64,000 bases of DNA from assembly GCA_030063045.1 (NCBI GenBank), contig JAQSEB010000044.1, positions 248,001 to 312,000 on the forward strand. The letters are read 5' to 3'. The stretch is from Pratylenchus scribneri (Eukaryota; Nematoda; Chromadorea; Rhabditida; Pratylenchidae). Numbering within the stretch: position 1 is the first letter of the stretch; the number at the start of each line of letters is the position of its first letter. A program made the position numbers and the translations under genes. Positions 1-11,399 of the stretch are shown here, piece by piece. The notes beneath the pieces were generated by a model. That model had not been told where the DNA came from and ran no database searches. It was given only the letters and a program-made list of their open reading frames with translations.

Positions 1-2610
1 ATGGTCACTTCCAATTAAAATGCTTGGGGTGTCAATCGAATGTATGGGTACAAAATCAATTTGGAGGCTGTGGGGGTCTAAAGGTACATAAGGAGTGGGA
101 CAGGTTAAGAAATCTACAGTGGAGGCATTAACAATCAAAGAACGGCCGTCAAGAAGGCGAAGGCCAAATTCGGTATTAAAGCCATGGGATTCCTTACTAT
201 TCGGGGTATTGAAGACATTAATATGTGAAATGGCAGGAACTTTCAAGGGTAATTGGAGTTGGCGGGCTAAAGAGGCTAACATATATGAGTGGGTGCTACA
301 ATCATCCAAAAGAATAAGGCATTGGGTGGAAATGGATGGGTTTGATGGATTAAAGACATAACATTTAATAGCTTTTAGAAGAATTGGGAGGGAGGAAGGG
401 TAACCCACATTTTTCATTTCGCTCGAAACCTGATTAGTCTGCCTCAAATTGGGCTGAGGAAGAGCCGGGGCACTGGCCAGAACCGTACCATTATCCTGTT
501 GATTGGGCGTTTGTTGTTGCACATTGTTTGGCGGTGGAGCAAAATTCATTGTTGGAACAGATTGGGTTTGGCCAGAAGCATTGGAGGCAGCATTTTGAGG
601 AGGGCACCCAATTGGAATGGCATTGGAGGCAGTAGCTGGTGACCAAGCAGGTTGATGGTTCGAATTGGCATTGGTGTAGTTCGTGGATCGAAATGTGCCA
701 GCAGAGGTTTGTCGTGCTGAATTTGTCGATGGGGCACCCTTGGACTTACAAAGAGGACGTGGATGGTTGCCTTGGCAGTTGGAGCATGTCATTGGTTTAG
801 GGCAGTTGTTCGCAAAGTGGCCATCACCGAAGCATTTAAAACAAATTTTCAATTCACGCAAACGGGCCATCCGGGCATTATGATCAGCATATTGAGGGCA
901 ATGCGTTGAGTAATGGCCAGGATCATTGCAAAAACGACAGGGTAGCTTTGGAATTTTCCTTTGGCGTTGATTGGGAATTGAATTTTGGGCAGAATTGTTA
1001 TTTTGGGTTGCAAATGTTAATGAAGAATTAAGCGGTTGTTGTTGATTATGAGGGGCGAATGAGTGTCGTTGATGGCCTGAATTTTGCTGCTGTTGTTGGG
1101 TTGATTTTGGCTTGAAGGGGTGAAGTGCACTGATGTCCTGTTTTCGCTTCAAAATTGTCTTCATGGCTGATTTTAAGTTGTTCAAATTCCAAAAGCCAGA
1201 AGCGTCCCTGATTCGGTAAATTTCCTCGAGCATGAAGGCAGGCAATTTGCTTTCAATTTCCATGATGATGGGCAATGAGTCAGGATCCTCGCCTTGTTGT
1301 TCAAATTGGACGCAAAATGATTCAATGGTGTCAATTAATGTTGTCAAATCAGTGCAGAAATTCTCCCCACCACGAATTCGGGGCATTTGTTTGATGGATT
1401 TATGCAAAGAACGCGAAATTTCAACTGGGTTATTATATTTGGCATTCAAAAGGTCAATGGCTTGGTGGTAGGAATCGTCAATTAAAGGTAATGCATCAAT
1501 CAAGGAAAGGGGCTCATTTTTAAGGCAAGATTTCAAATATGACAATTTAATGGAAAGGGGAACATTATCGGTATCTCCTACAGTTGCATTGAAAAGAGCC
1601 AAAAATCCAGGGAATTCAGAAATTTTTCCAGAAAATGTGGGTAGTGGTAATTTGGGCAAATGGGCAAAATTTTGGGGAGTTGAGGCTTGTCCGGCATTGC
1701 CGGGGGCATTTTGATTAGCATCGGGCAAAAGGATGGCCAAATTTCTCTTTTCACTGCGAAGGGTCCGAACATAAGTTTTCAAGCTGGCCAAAATGTCTTG
1801 ATAGGGATGGGCAGCAATAAATGTTGTGTAGGCCTCATTGTCCACATTTCGCTCAGCCCCGGTCATGTTGTTGCGAAGACTTGTCCATTTTTCGTGCGCC
1901 GAATTTAGGTCAGTAAGGATTTCAATGCAGTCAGTGAGATGATGGTCAAGTTCGGACAATTTTTGTTTAACAGTAGAGAAATAATCAAAATCGGATTGGC
2001 CTACGGGACGAGGTGGGACAGGGAAGGTCTTTTTAGTTTCGGCATTAAGTAATTCGATGGCTTCGGGCAATATAAGTTCAATTTGTCTACGAAATTGTGC
2101 TGACATTTTTGGGGAAAGTCAAATGATATGGCTCAAATGGGCAGGAAAAAATAGTAAATAGAATGGAGGAAGGTAAATGGGCCAAAAATATGCAAATGAG
2201 GGGCAAGGTCAAATGAGAAAATAATCTAGGCAAACAAGTGGCAAAAATTGGGAATAAGGTGGAGGGAAAAAAGGCAATAAATTGGGCGAAAAAGAGGCCA
2301 AAGGTCGAAGTCCACGGTTGAGCTGTAGCGTTCCCTATGAACGCCAAAATAGACTCGAATTCCCCAAATTTACTCTTCCCAAAGTCAAATACAATAGTCC
2401 GGTTTCACAACTTTATTTTCCGCAATTGAAGGCAAAAAAGGCAATTATTAATAATTCAAAGTCAGAAGGCAAAAAGTGGGCAAAGTTATGGAATGAATGC
2501 AAGAAGGCTGGGGGGAAGATCTCAAAAAAGGGGAAAAGGAAATCCATTAAAATTGTAAAGTGTGGGAAAGTCATTCATCAAAAAGGGGAATTTGCGGATG
2601 CAACATTTAC
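1..2610 (-). mobile_element. BEL/Pao LTR retrotransposon, 5' part (continues off left edge)
   Basis: Minus-strand Gag-protease ORF preceded on its 5' side (2105 to about 2610) by a non-coding stretch expected to hold the leader and 5' LTR. An AATAAA motif on the minus strand near 2413-2418 fits an LTR polyadenylation signal. The right boundary is inferred from loss of similarity to the paralogous zinc-finger exon, which resumes near 2619, and from a TGTTGCATCC-type start on the minus strand near 2606. The other LTR is outside the window, so LTR length and target duplication cannot be verified. Placing the element inside a host gene exon cluster is inference. Confidence 0.75.
2..2104 (-). CDS. 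BEL/Pao Gag-protease polyprotein (partial, 701 codons in window)
   Basis: An ATG at 2104 opens a frame that reads without a stop to the window edge. Residues about 170-330 match the DUF1759-type Gag domain of Pao elements (LPLPTFSGKISEFPGF, then a long helical region). Around residues 410-470 three zinc knuckles occur, two of the form CX2CX4HX4C and a third CX2CX3HX4C, typical of BEL/Pao nucleocapsid. After a Pro/Gln/Asn-rich linker a DUF1758-like aspartic protease begins, with LDDCSTHSYM in the active-site position where LDSGS is usual. RT, RNase H and integrase lie beyond the window. The role is virion assembly and polyprotein processing of the retrotransposon. No frameshift was seen, so the copy may be recent. 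Confidence 0.9.
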
Positions 2611-4439
2611 TTTGTCCAATTTGTTGATTTGATCCATTTTTCAAAATCCTCCTCACTGGTAAATCGGCAAATTTCTTTGAATTTTGGTCTTCGTTTTGAT
2701 GGTTTATCATTTTCATCCCCTTCCATATTTCCTTAAAATTAATTGCAAAAATTCAATTTTTATTAAAATTTAAATAAAAAATACCGTAAATATTCTATTA
2801 GTGACCCATGGGTCACTAAATTTTATAGGAAAAATTGATGAAAAATAAAATTTATTCAATAAAATTTACAACAAATTTGAACATTTTTTTGCGGTTCAAA
2901 ACATTTTTCGAACATGTTTTTGCGATTCAAAACATGTTTTTATTATGTACAACATATTAAAAATCTAAAAATTAAAGTTGAAAACACTAATATAGACTGG
3001 GTCACAATTAGAATATTTATGGTAATTAATATTAAAAAGATAAAATATCTAAAGAATTAATTCAAATAACCAGCAGCATTCTTTGATGTATTTTGATTTG
3101 GATGCGGCAAATTTGTTTCCTCATTCATTTGCGAATTCGGATCAGCAGCAAATTGTGGCAATTGATGATGTCCTTGAATTTGTTGATGATGCCCAACAAC
3201 TCCAAAAGCAGTTGAAGATGATCCTTGGCCTATTTCAGCAGTAGAAGAATGCTGTCCTAAAAGTTGTTTATCATCAATTTCCTTCCGGTTTCTTTAAAAT
3301 TATAATTTGCAAATGAATTTATTTGATATTGAAAGATATACCCATTGACTCACCCAACGATGATGAGGATTCTAGCACATTTTGAAATGTACTATTCAGA
3401 CGAATTTTTTTACTACGATTTTTTGTTGTAATTCTTTTATTCTCATGCGCAGATAAATCATTTTTACAATTGGAATTCTCTCCATCATTTTCGCAGACAA
3501 ATTTCCTTTTCGCTAAAATTTTTTATGAAAATAAGAATTCCAAAACCAATAATGCCAAAAAATAAATAGAATTATTTAATACCCACAATTATGTACTTGC
3601 TTATGACCATTCAAACTCCATTTATTGTCAAATGTTTTCCCGCATTCTTTGCATATAAATTCCTTTTCATGGACGGCTAAAAATTGGAATAAATTCAATT
3701 TTTTAAAATTTTTTAAAAAATTCATTGTTATTTTTTTGAATATTTTGTTCACACAAATATATTTTTTTTAAATTACCGACAGACTGTGATGCATTTTCAT
3801 TTGTTTGCCCAATCATTTGTGAATTCGGATCAGCAGCAAATTTTGACAATTGATGAGGTTCTTCTTGAATTTGTTGATGATGCCCTGCGATTCCAGCCGA
3901 TGCAGAAGATGATTCTTGACCAATTTCAGCAGAATGCCTTTGTAAAATGTCTTTTTAAAGGATTTATGTGTGCATCGGCCTGTTTTACCCCGGAAATGGC
4001 TGAATTGGTTGATCAAGGTGTTGGTGGGTGCCAGCCTCTTCAACGATGATAATGCCAGTTGTTGCTGAGTGAATGACTTTGAGACTAGCTTTGCAACCAT
4101 TTTTCTTATAATTTTTGCATCTATAAAAAACGTGTTTTCCTTTTCCTGTCGTTTGCTTTCAGAAAAAGAATTAAAAGATAATTATACAATTTATATACAT
4201 TTTTTTTTATTTACTTACATTACCCAATTTGATGATTTGATCCATTTTTTAAAATCCTCCTCACTGGAAAATTGACAAATTTCTTTGTATTTTAATTTTC
4301 CCGTTCGTTTGGATGGTTTATCATTTTCATTCCCTTCCATATTTTCTTAAAAACAATTGAAAAATTTAGTTTTTATTAAAATTGAAAATTTGTTCATTTC
4401 ATTAGAAAAGTGATTTAATTAGAAACACATAACATAATT

Positions 4440-5068
4440 TATATACTAGAAAGATGCTTTTGACTTTTTCACTTAAAAAACTCCAGAGCTTTTTCTAGGG
4501 ATTTTCATGATTTGGGACTTGCACATTCTAGGGGCAACTTTTCAGCGCGCATTCAGGAAAACTATACGTTTTTTGATTGGGGTTTGGGTTTGGGCCGAAA
4601 CCGGTTCAAAAACCGGTTTGTCCTGGTAAAATTTTTTTATAAAGGCCTAAATTAAAAAATGAGCTTTTGAGGTACCTAAGTTGGAGTGTTAGCTACAAAA
4701 TGATATATAGGTTAGGGGGTCTAGCAAGAAGTCTAAATACCGAAACGAGTGGACAAAAATTCCTACTATGGGTGCGCGAGTATGAAATAGGTTTGTAACT
4801 TTTTTGCGCGTTGAGTTAGAGCTGCGCGATAAAAGGCAAAGTTGTAGAGCTCGACGAGGCGAATCCAATGGTATATTTCGCGAGTTGAAACACCAAACCG
4901 GTTTCAAGATATAAGCTTAAACCGGTTTAAAAATTTAAAAAATACAAAGCGAGCGAAGCGACCGTCTAAAACTTGAATAAAAAACCTACTGGGGTACCTT
5001 AAAGCGCCCCGCGCTTTTTCCGCAACGGAAGCATGCCTTAAACCAGTGGGGCTCTGCCCCACTGGTTT
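4440..5068. repeat. Unclassified repeat insertion between zinc-finger gene exons
   Basis: This block has no coding frame and different composition from its flanks. It contains repeated ACCGGTTT motifs, GC-rich blocks (a perfect CCAGTGGGGC/GCCCCACTGG hairpin near 5043-5066) and phrases resembling the foldback elements at 38345, 42793 and 63006 (the ATGATATATAG-type phrase near 4700). The flanking exons belong to the same host gene, so it looks like an intronic insertion. Exact termini and target duplication were not resolved. Confidence 0.4.
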
Positions 5069-5692
5069 AATATTAAAAAGATAAAAAAATCTAAAGAATT
5101 AATTCAAATTACCAGCAGACTGTGACATATTTTGATTTGGATGTGGTAAATTTGTTTCCTCATTCATTTGTGAATTCGGATCAGCAGCAAATTGTGGCAA
5201 TTGATGACATCCTTGAATTTGTTGATGATGTCCAACAACTCCAAATGCAGATGAAGATGATCCTTGGATACCAGCGGCAAATTGCGCTCCCAATCTTTGT
5301 TCTTTTCCTTGAAGGTGATGATGATGTAATGAATTTTGTTGATGAAAAATTTCTTCATTTTCACTCTCTGACGCATCCGTTTCAGTCTCTTTAAAATTGA
5401 AATTCGTCAACGAATTTGTTGTTGATGACCAATTAATTACTCACCCAACGATGACAATTTTTGGACTCTCCCCGAAACTTCCTCTCCAAAAATTTGTTCT
5501 TTTTGACTTTGTTCTTTTTGCCATTGAGAGAAATGATGCCATGTTTTTACCATTCCTTCTTTTGGATCGTAGAAATTCAATGGAATTGGTTTATGAACAA
5601 TTTCTTGGTGATTTTCATCAGCCACCAAATCAGCAGAGCTTTGTTGACTCTGCCCACTTCCATCTTCACCAACAGCCATATTTTCAAAAATA

Positions 5693-5698
5693 TTTATA
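5693..5698. repeat. Target site duplication TTTATA (left)
   Basis: TTTATA abuts the left end of the Polinton and recurs at 30266-30271 after its right end. Collapsing the two copies rebuilds an exon segment that aligns without gaps to the paralogous signal-peptide exon near 34160. A 6-bp duplication is the Polinton norm. Confidence 0.9.
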
Positions 5699-6075
5699 AC
5701 GACCATCCATCATATAATCTGACGGGTTTCTACCGTAGTCGAAACCCGCCAGATTACTGTGGTCAGCGGCCATTCATGGGAATTTGGGAATGGATGGAGG
5801 GGCCCGCCAGCCTCTGCCTATGGCCTATGATGGGGACTGCGGAGAAGGGTCCGCCAGCCTATAATTCCGCGGAGATAAGGAGTGGATTTAAAAATGCCTA
5901 AAGGCAAAAATGATGGAATAAAATTGGGGGAAGGAAATAAATTGAATTAAATAAAAATGGTGGATTAAAATTGAGGGAAAAAAGCAAAAATAGGCGGAAT
6001 TGAATCGGGGCAAATAAAACAGGCGGAATTATTTTTGGGGGCAAATAGGCGAAATTGAATCGGGGCATCTAGGCG
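5699..6075 (+). repeat. Polinton left terminal inverted repeat
   Basis: Matches the reverse complement of about 29889-30265 nearly base for base, with a handful of differences. Within it is a smaller palindrome of about 45 bp (GGGTTTCTACCGTAGTCGAAACCC core near 5725-5750). The inner edge runs into AGGCGGAAT-type short repeats. Confidence 0.9.
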
Positions 6076-6190
6076 GATTTATTCTAACCAGGCGGAATAA
6101 AAACAGGCGGATTTATTCTAACCAGGCGGAATAAAAACAGGCGGATTTATTCTAACCAGGCGGAATAAAAACAGGCGGAATTATTTCGGG
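6076..6190. repeat. Short tandem repeat (AGGCGGAAT family) at inner edge of left TIR
   Basis: A unit of about 33-34 bp containing CAGGCGGATTTATTC and CCAGGCGGAATAAAAA repeats about three times. The right end has related but non-identical AAGCGGAATT/GTCGGAATT motifs, so this array is where the two TIRs diverge in length. Confidence 0.75.
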
Positions 6191-7165
6191 GCAAAGAATT
6201 AATTTAATTGAAATTAAAAAAATATAATTTTAAAAATGAAGAATTTCCCCTTCAATAATTCTCATATTAATTATCATCATCATAACATTCATAATCGACC
6301 CATTTTCTTGGGCCATTCATAATCGACCCATTTTCTTGGGTAGGCTACCACTCGCCAAACACACCAAGCACAAACATAAGCAGCCATCATTCCACTCTTC
6401 GCAATAAGCCTATCTCCTCCTTTTCTATATTCTATACGCCCGCAACTTCCTATTTCTCCCTTTACGCCGTTTATCTCTAAATTTTACGCACGCAGCCACC
6501 TATTTCTTGCCGATATGGACTCAATTGATTTTCCTATCTGCTGAGCGCAAATTCCAACCATTTTGTAACATTGCATATTTTTTTCTTATTCACCTTTAAA
6601 CCACCTTCCACATGCTCATCCTCCATATCTCCAATTAATCACCCCCCCCCCCCCCCATATTTTATCCGTTTTCTTGATAGTACCATGGGAAAAAGGCAAG
6701 GGAATGGAGGGGAGCAAAGCCATGAAGGGGCAATAAGGAGGGGATTAAGGGGATAAAGCTCCATTTTTAAAAAATGAGCTTTTTCCGCCTTACCCCCATC
6801 CTTCTCCTCTTCATGGCCGGAGGGGAGGCTTTGGTGTTTAAGGATATGGTGCCGCTTGCGCACCTGAACGGAGCATGCTATGCTCCTATTAAGGTGCGCA
6901 AGCCTACCATATGCTTTTCTACCAGTCTTCCCTCCTCCTCCCCTGCCCTTTGCCTCTGCCATCATCAGGTACTTCCCCAGCTTCTCACATTTCCCCATCC
7001 TTTTTTTATTGTCATTTTAAATTTTTAAGAGAAATTTGACTGCGGTGCCCCCAGGGGAGTTGTGCCCCCTGGGCCCTCTGGAGGGGGGAAGTGATGCTCC
7101 TCGGCAATGTTTCGAAAAAATAAGGTGATCTTACATATTATTTTCATTTTATATTAAATTTATAG
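6191..7165. other. Non-coding left shoulder of Polinton with nested hairpin
   Basis: No convincing gene. It holds a 27-bp direct duplication near 6289-6341 (CATAATCGACCCATTTTC), a C13-14 homopolymer near 6643-6656, and a strong double palindrome at 6854-6903 (GCTTGCGCACCT paired with AGGTGCGCAAGC, enclosing GGAGCAT/ATGCTCC). A frame starting at 6774 has a signal-peptide-like start but runs through the hairpin and has no second exon in phase, so I do not call it. Confidence 0.6.
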
Positions 7166-8420
7166 TATTTTGGAGACTGAATTGGCAAAAATGGCAAAGC
7201 AGCTGGTGGATGCTCAAAAAATGATTCAATTTGCCAATCAACAACTGGAATTGGCCAATAATCAACTGGAAGAGGTTTAAAATGGAGAAAAAAAAGCTAA
7301 CAAATTGGAAAATTACTATTTATAATTTTGAATAAAAAATAAAGGAAATTATAATATAAATAATTTATTAGTAATATTAAATGAAGATTTATTAGTAATA
7401 TTAAATGAATATATTTTTAGGCAAAACAAAACAACAAAAAATGCCCACAAAATTGTGAATTTGGCGGCATGTCCATGAACAGCATTGATGATGAGAAAAT
7501 TGGGTCGAACAATGAGAATGGTCAGTGCTTTGCCTCATTAATTATAAAATTGTATTTTTTCTGTTAAGATGGTCACAAATCGGCAAGTCCTCCGTCCAAA
7601 TCATGGCCACCCAAAAAAATTCATCAAAATGGTAAATTGGAAGGGCAATAAATGAACACAATTGCTGGCTTTTCAGAGACAATTCAGGCAACACTGGCGA
7701 CCACATTGGCATCAATTGGAGGTGGCACAACAGCAATTTCATTCAATCCTCTATTGGAGAGGTTGGTTCAGATTTTTTCGGAATAAATTTTATAATTTCA
7801 ATTCGAGAATGAAAAATAAAATTAAAAATTCATTTTTAAATGAAAATCATAATCCTAATGCATTATGGAATGAAAATACAATTAGAAATTCTATTCGGAA
7901 TTTAAATTAAATTCCTTAATTAAAATTTCTGAAACAAAAATTAATCGAAAAAATGAAAATTACATAAAATAAATATATAATTATTTTTAGTCAAGTGAGC
8001 CATCCTCCTCAAACGCCACCGCCTGCAATCAATGTTGGTTCATTTAATTCGGTGGTTGCCAACAAAATGCACACTCCGCCAGCCACAACAATTGTGCCAC
8101 AACTCAGTCAAAGTCAACAACAACTCATGCAGCCAAAATTGATTGCACCCAATGATGCTTTGTGGATGGAAAATAAATGTGTGCTTGGATTACTGGTAAG
8201 GAAAATTTTTTTCCATGTTTTAAATGGTTAGTTCAGTAAAAAATTAAAATTAAAACATTTCATTCCAACAATGGTTTTGCTTATTTAATTTTTAAAAATT
8301 TGTTTCGAATTCACAAAAACAGTTTGGATAAAATGTCTTAATTTAGTTTTTTACTGAACAGAGCCGGAATCGTGTGAATGCTTTGCTTTGGGAATTGAGG
8401 GAGGGGAGGAATGAGAGAAA
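7166..8420 (+). CDS. Unrecognised multi-exon coiled-coil protein in Polinton left arm (ends unresolved)
   Basis: Exons 7166-7274, 7421-7520, 7569-7631, 7677-7761, 7991-8195 and one starting at 8362 join in one frame with GT/AG borders. The first encodes a heptad-rich helix (ELAKMAKQLVDAQKMIQ), then a short Cys pair (KKCPQNC), low-complexity Ser/Pro/Thr/Gln segments, and the end ENKCVLGLLSRNRVNALLWEL, a helix-like segment that then runs into a purine-rich tract. No start exon in phase was found. It has the look of a captured host gene (Gln/Pro-rich regulator), but I do not recognise the family. It lies between the TIRs, so it belongs to the element. Confidence 0.5.
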
Positions 8421-8602
8421 GAGAAAAAAAGGATGGAGAGGAAAATATTGAAAAGAAAGAGTAAGGATGAAAAGAGAGAAAAGGAGGGAAGAGTGAAAGA
8501 GGAAAGGGAAAAAAAAGCGAGTAGGGAAACAGAAAGAGAAGGGAAAAGAAAGAGAAAGAAGGAGAGAAGACGAGGGGAAGTAGAAAGAAGAGAAAGAGAG
8601 TT

Positions 8603-8667
8603 CGGATGGCCTAGTGGGTAAAGAAGCAGATTTCTTGACTTGGGGATCAAAGTTCGAGCTTTTTTTG
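8603..8667 (+). ncRNA. tRNA-like Pol III unit / SINE head
   Basis: TGGCCTAGTGGG (8607-8618) fits the A-box consensus, and GTTCGAGCT (8652-8660) fits most of a B-box at tRNA-like spacing. A run of seven T follows at once, as a Pol III terminator would. A full cloverleaf is not evident and no tail repeat was identified, so a tRNA-derived SINE fragment or tRNA pseudogene is more likely than a working tRNA. The preceding 200 bp is a nearly pure purine tract. Confidence 0.4.
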
Positions 8668-8892
8668 ATTTTTTTTGTACCATTTTGTAGAGCAGAAAAA
8701 GTTACCGGGGTTTAGTAAAGGGGTAATGAAAAAAAATCGTTTTCGCTAATTTTGTCATCCTGATTAAATAAAACGATTTTTATCAATTTTGGAAATTTTG
8801 GGGAAAATTGGCATTTTTTTTTTCAATTTGCTTACTTTCAATTAATACCTAACTTTTCTAACATTTCTTTTCTTCTTTGCTGTGATTTTGCT

Positions 8893-9249
8893 GTGGATTT
8901 TGCTGTCTTTTCAATTTATTTTAAACCTTTTGTGTTTAAGGCCTCCGTTGGAGTGAATATTGTGCTCAGCATCCTTGTCGTATATTTGGTCATTGTTCAT
9001 CTTTGTCGCAATCGGCATCATCGGCCAGCCATCATTCGACGTCACAATCGAGGCAGACAGCAACAAAGAGCCATCATTGAGCACCCACATCTCCATCCTT
9101 CTCCACCAACTTCCCCAGCGCCTTTACGAATTGTTAGCCGAGTCGACATGCATGAATTATCGCCAGAATGGAGGAATGCCGCCCCACGCCCACAAACAAT
9201 CTACTACGATGCGCAATCAAACAACATTTCAACAGACACAGAATTTTAA
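8893..9249 (+). CDS. Small single-pass membrane protein or C-terminal membrane exon
   Basis: An open frame of 118 codons carries a clear transmembrane helix (NIVLSILVVYLVIVHL), an Arg/His-rich juxtamembrane stop-transfer stretch, then a Pro/His-rich and polar tail. A plausible acceptor (TTTAAG) sits directly before the ASVGVNIV segment at 8941, so this could be the last exon of a larger membrane protein rather than a stand-alone gene. The start at 8893 is only the first ATG. It is convergent with the integrase gene at 9309. Function unknown. Confidence 0.45.
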   Translation: MDFAVFSIYFKPFVFKASVGVNIVLSILVVYLVIVHLCRNRHHRPAIIRRHNRGRQQQRAIIEHPHLHPSPPTSPAPLRIVSRVDMHELSPEWRNAAPRPQTIYYDAQSNNISTDTEF

Positions 9250-9308
9250 AATGTTTTCTTTTTTTTTTTTTAAATGGATAAATTTTATTGATTAAAAATA
9301 ATTTGAAA

Positions 9309-10512
9309 TTAAACAATTAAATCTTTATCGATCCATTCCGGATCTGAGTAGCCCAAAAATTTAATAAGTAATTCATCCTTTCCTTTTCGTTTTCTTCTGG
9401 CTAATATTTTTTCAACTCTATAAGTAGTTTTTTCATCGACTCTAGTTTTGGACAGTTCTGGCTCATAGACTCTTCCTAGAATCTCCTCTCCCTTTATATC
9501 TTTAAGTAGATAATTGGTGGGATTCCCTTTGATAGCTCTTTCAATATTGAAGATTTCATCCGTAAATCGGGGCCAATAGCTGAAAAATATTTGAATTCTA
9601 ATTTTGTAAATAACTTTACCCTTTATCGAATGTTCGCTTTGCTTTAGCCAATCGAACAGCATCTCCTTCCTCATATCGAGGTTTTTTCAATTTCAATTTT
9701 CCTTTTTCCCTTTTCCCGATCAACATATGATCCTTATAAAGTCTATCCCATACTCTTCTAGTCATTTCTGGCGTAAATTTATTTGGAGCAATTTTTGTCG
9801 TAGTATTTGGCTTATTATTCAACGCTTTGACAATTTTTGGAACTGTTTCCAACCATCGAGTGGAATTTTTCTCCGAAAACCATCGGTAAAGCCGCTCTTT
9901 GATTACTTTGATTTTCCCTTCCGCGAATGCGGCCTTTGTCTCTCCTGTACGGGTCGTTTGCTGTTTTATGCCCTTCTCTTCAAAATAATCCCTCATCTCT
10001 GCGGAAGTAAACTCCAATCCCAAATCGGAATAGATAAAGCTTGGCAAATGAGGCATTTGCTCAAAGATTTGCTCGAATGCCTTTTTCATTTCCACGGAGG
10101 TTTTTGCCTTTACAGGTGCAGTGAACAATCTCCTTGACATCACATCAACTCCAACAAGCAAATATCTATATCCATCATTTTCTTTAGCCAGCTGCTGAAA
10201 ATCGGCTAAATCAACTTGTAAATCTGTAAATTATTGTACCTGAATTACATTTATTAATCACTTACTAGTCATGAAACCAAGAGGAATTGTTTTACTCGTT
10301 GGAAATTTGTATTTTCTTGGTTTGAAAAGAGTATAAGTTCGACTTCCTTCCAAAAAATGCCGAACATCCTTTTTAGTCAAACTTGGGTATTTCTTCTTCA
10401 CTTCCTGGTAAAGTATATCTAAACCACCGAAGCCACCCGGATTTGATGGATCATGATAAATACTCTCAATTTTCTCCTCACTGCTCATCTTTTTGTTCCT
10501 ATTTTTCCCCAT
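9309..10512 (-). CDS. INT: Polinton integrase (RVE-type, DDE, C-terminal chromodomain)
   Basis: Exons 10512-10266, 10223-9620 and 9579-9309 splice to 373 residues in frame. The catalytic triad is visible: D in DLQVDLADF, D in IYSDLGLEF, and E in AFAEGKIKVIKE, with 34 residues between the second and third. The C terminus is a chromodomain-like fold (YRVEKILARRKRKGKDEL...KFLGYSDPEW). It catalyses insertion of the linear element, consistent with the 6-bp target duplication seen. The start ATG overlaps the 3' end of the next upstream gene by 28 bp, a compact arrangement. The enzyme looks intact. Confidence 0.93.
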
Positions 10513-11399
10513 TTTGATGGTTTAAAATGTTGAATGCCAAAGGCAGCCACAGCTCCTTTTCCCGATTGTATTTGATTTACCAATGCGTATGTATCTTCGT
10601 TTTTATTCAATGCTGTTCGGAAAAATTTCATTCCTGCTGGTGACGGTGCATTTTTTGTAGTTGGCTTTAACAATCGAGTAAGCGAGTGCCTTAGACTCGA
10701 ATAAGGGACAGCCTTTCCAGTTCTCGGATTGATTATCTCCTCTTCAGCCGTTACGCCAAATTGCTCAGGATTATTTTTCACTATTTTGAAAATTTTTTTC
10801 CCTATTTCTTCCAATCTTTTTAATTCCTCTTCTTCTTTTTCTTTTCGCTTTCTTTGACGTTCAGAGACCGCAGGCTTCTTTGGTGTTGACGAGATTGATG
10901 AATAAGAAGTCCCACTGGATTCGCCCGTACTTTTATTTGTTGACCGTGTACTTTGTACCGGCGTTCGACTATAGGCCGTCCCAAAATTTATACTCTCTTC
11001 CTCATTATCTCTTTCTATGGGTGACATTGATCTTCGGTCAAAAAATACAGAGTCACCGTCTTCATTAATCAACGCTTTTGCCGCTTCATCTCCTTCAGTC
11101 ACTGTTTTGGAGATCAATGTTGGACCCGATTTTGTCAATTCCACTTTCACTGGCTTTTGAACAAGTTGCTTTCTTAGCTTCAAATAACTTCTCAAAAGTT
11201 GGTTGTAAAGAACATTTTTGGTGCTCAAATTTTTCAAATTTCGGCCTCTTGCTTTCCCCAACTCCTTTTTAATAAAATTGAAGTTCCCCTTCTCATCCAA
11301 ATCATCCCCGATTTGTGTTTTTGGTGCTGTTTCGTCTCCTTTCTTCTTAAGTAGTCCGTAGTAATTTTGCTGAGGCAATAACACGTATTTAGTGCTCAT
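10485..11399 (-). CDS. Conserved Polinton basic protein, 304 aa, function unassigned
   Basis: Single-exon frame. The N terminus (MSTKYVLLPQQNYYGLL) is followed by a Lys/Arg-rich region, a Ser/Thr-rich stretch with charged helix (residues about 170-200), and a C-terminal conserved-looking block with YSSLRHSLTRLLKP and QSGKGAVAAFGIQ. It overlaps its upstream neighbour by 4 bp (ATGA type) and the integrase start by 28 bp, so the three form one transcription block. Position and composition suit a virion or DNA-associated protein seen next to integrase in many Polintons. I cannot assign it by sequence alone. Confidence 0.75.
   Translation of the reverse strand: MSTKYVLLPQQNYYGLLKKKGDETAPKTQIGDDLDEKGNFNFIKKELGKARGRNLKNLSTKNVLYNQLLRSYLKLRKQLVQKPVKVELTKSGPTLISKTVTEGDEAAKALINEDGDSVFFDRRSMSPIERDNEEESINFGTAYSRTPVQSTRSTNKSTGESSGTSYSSISSTPKKPAVSERQRKRKEKEEEELKRLEEIGKKIFKIVKNNPEQFGVTAEEEIINPRTGKAVPYSSLRHSLTRLLKPTTKNAPSPAGMKFFRTALNKNEDTYALVNQIQSGKGAVAAFGIQHFKPSKWGKIGTKR

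Larger units (their letters stand above)
2620..5698 (-). pseudogene. FLYWCH/C2H2 zinc-finger gene copy A, 3' portion (split by Polinton, cut by BEL element)
   Basis: The minus-strand exon chain reads: 5698-5445 (rest of the signal-peptide exon, acidic/Gln), 5388-5113 (His/Gln-rich, ends in a GHHQQIQ..FAADPNSQM module), about 4340-4220 (EEDFKKWIKSSNW module), 4155-3989 (FLYWCH/GCM1-like finger: YRC-x6-GC-x3-LK ... GTHQH), 3937-3777 (second Gln-rich module), 3676-about 3586 (classical C2H2 finger, CX2CX12HX3H), about 3517-3353, and 3293-3075 (third Gln-rich module). Another EEDFEKWIKS exon at 2720-2620 ends where the BEL element begins. Splice sites GT/AG join most exons in frame; one junction (exon at 3293) does not. 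The start codon and signal peptide lie beyond the Polinton at 30303. Possibly a secreted nuclear effector; function unknown. Confidence 0.6.

Noticed and set aside
2282..2632. 116-codon plus-strand frame next to the BEL element
   Set aside because: Lies over the expected LTR/leader of the minus-strand element. Lys-rich low-complexity reading with no recognisable features.
6774..7028. Frame with a signal-peptide-like start at the Polinton left end
   Set aside because: It crosses a perfect hairpin, and splicing to the next exon (7166) is out of phase.
8603..8667. Functional tRNA gene
   Set aside because: A- and B-box-like motifs and a T-run exist, but acceptor and anticodon stems do not pair convincingly. 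Kept only as a SINE or tRNA-like unit.
8351..8683. Frames on both strands in the purine-rich tract
   Set aside because: Simple-sequence composition (Arg/Lys/Glu or Ser/Leu/Phe only) with no conservation signal.
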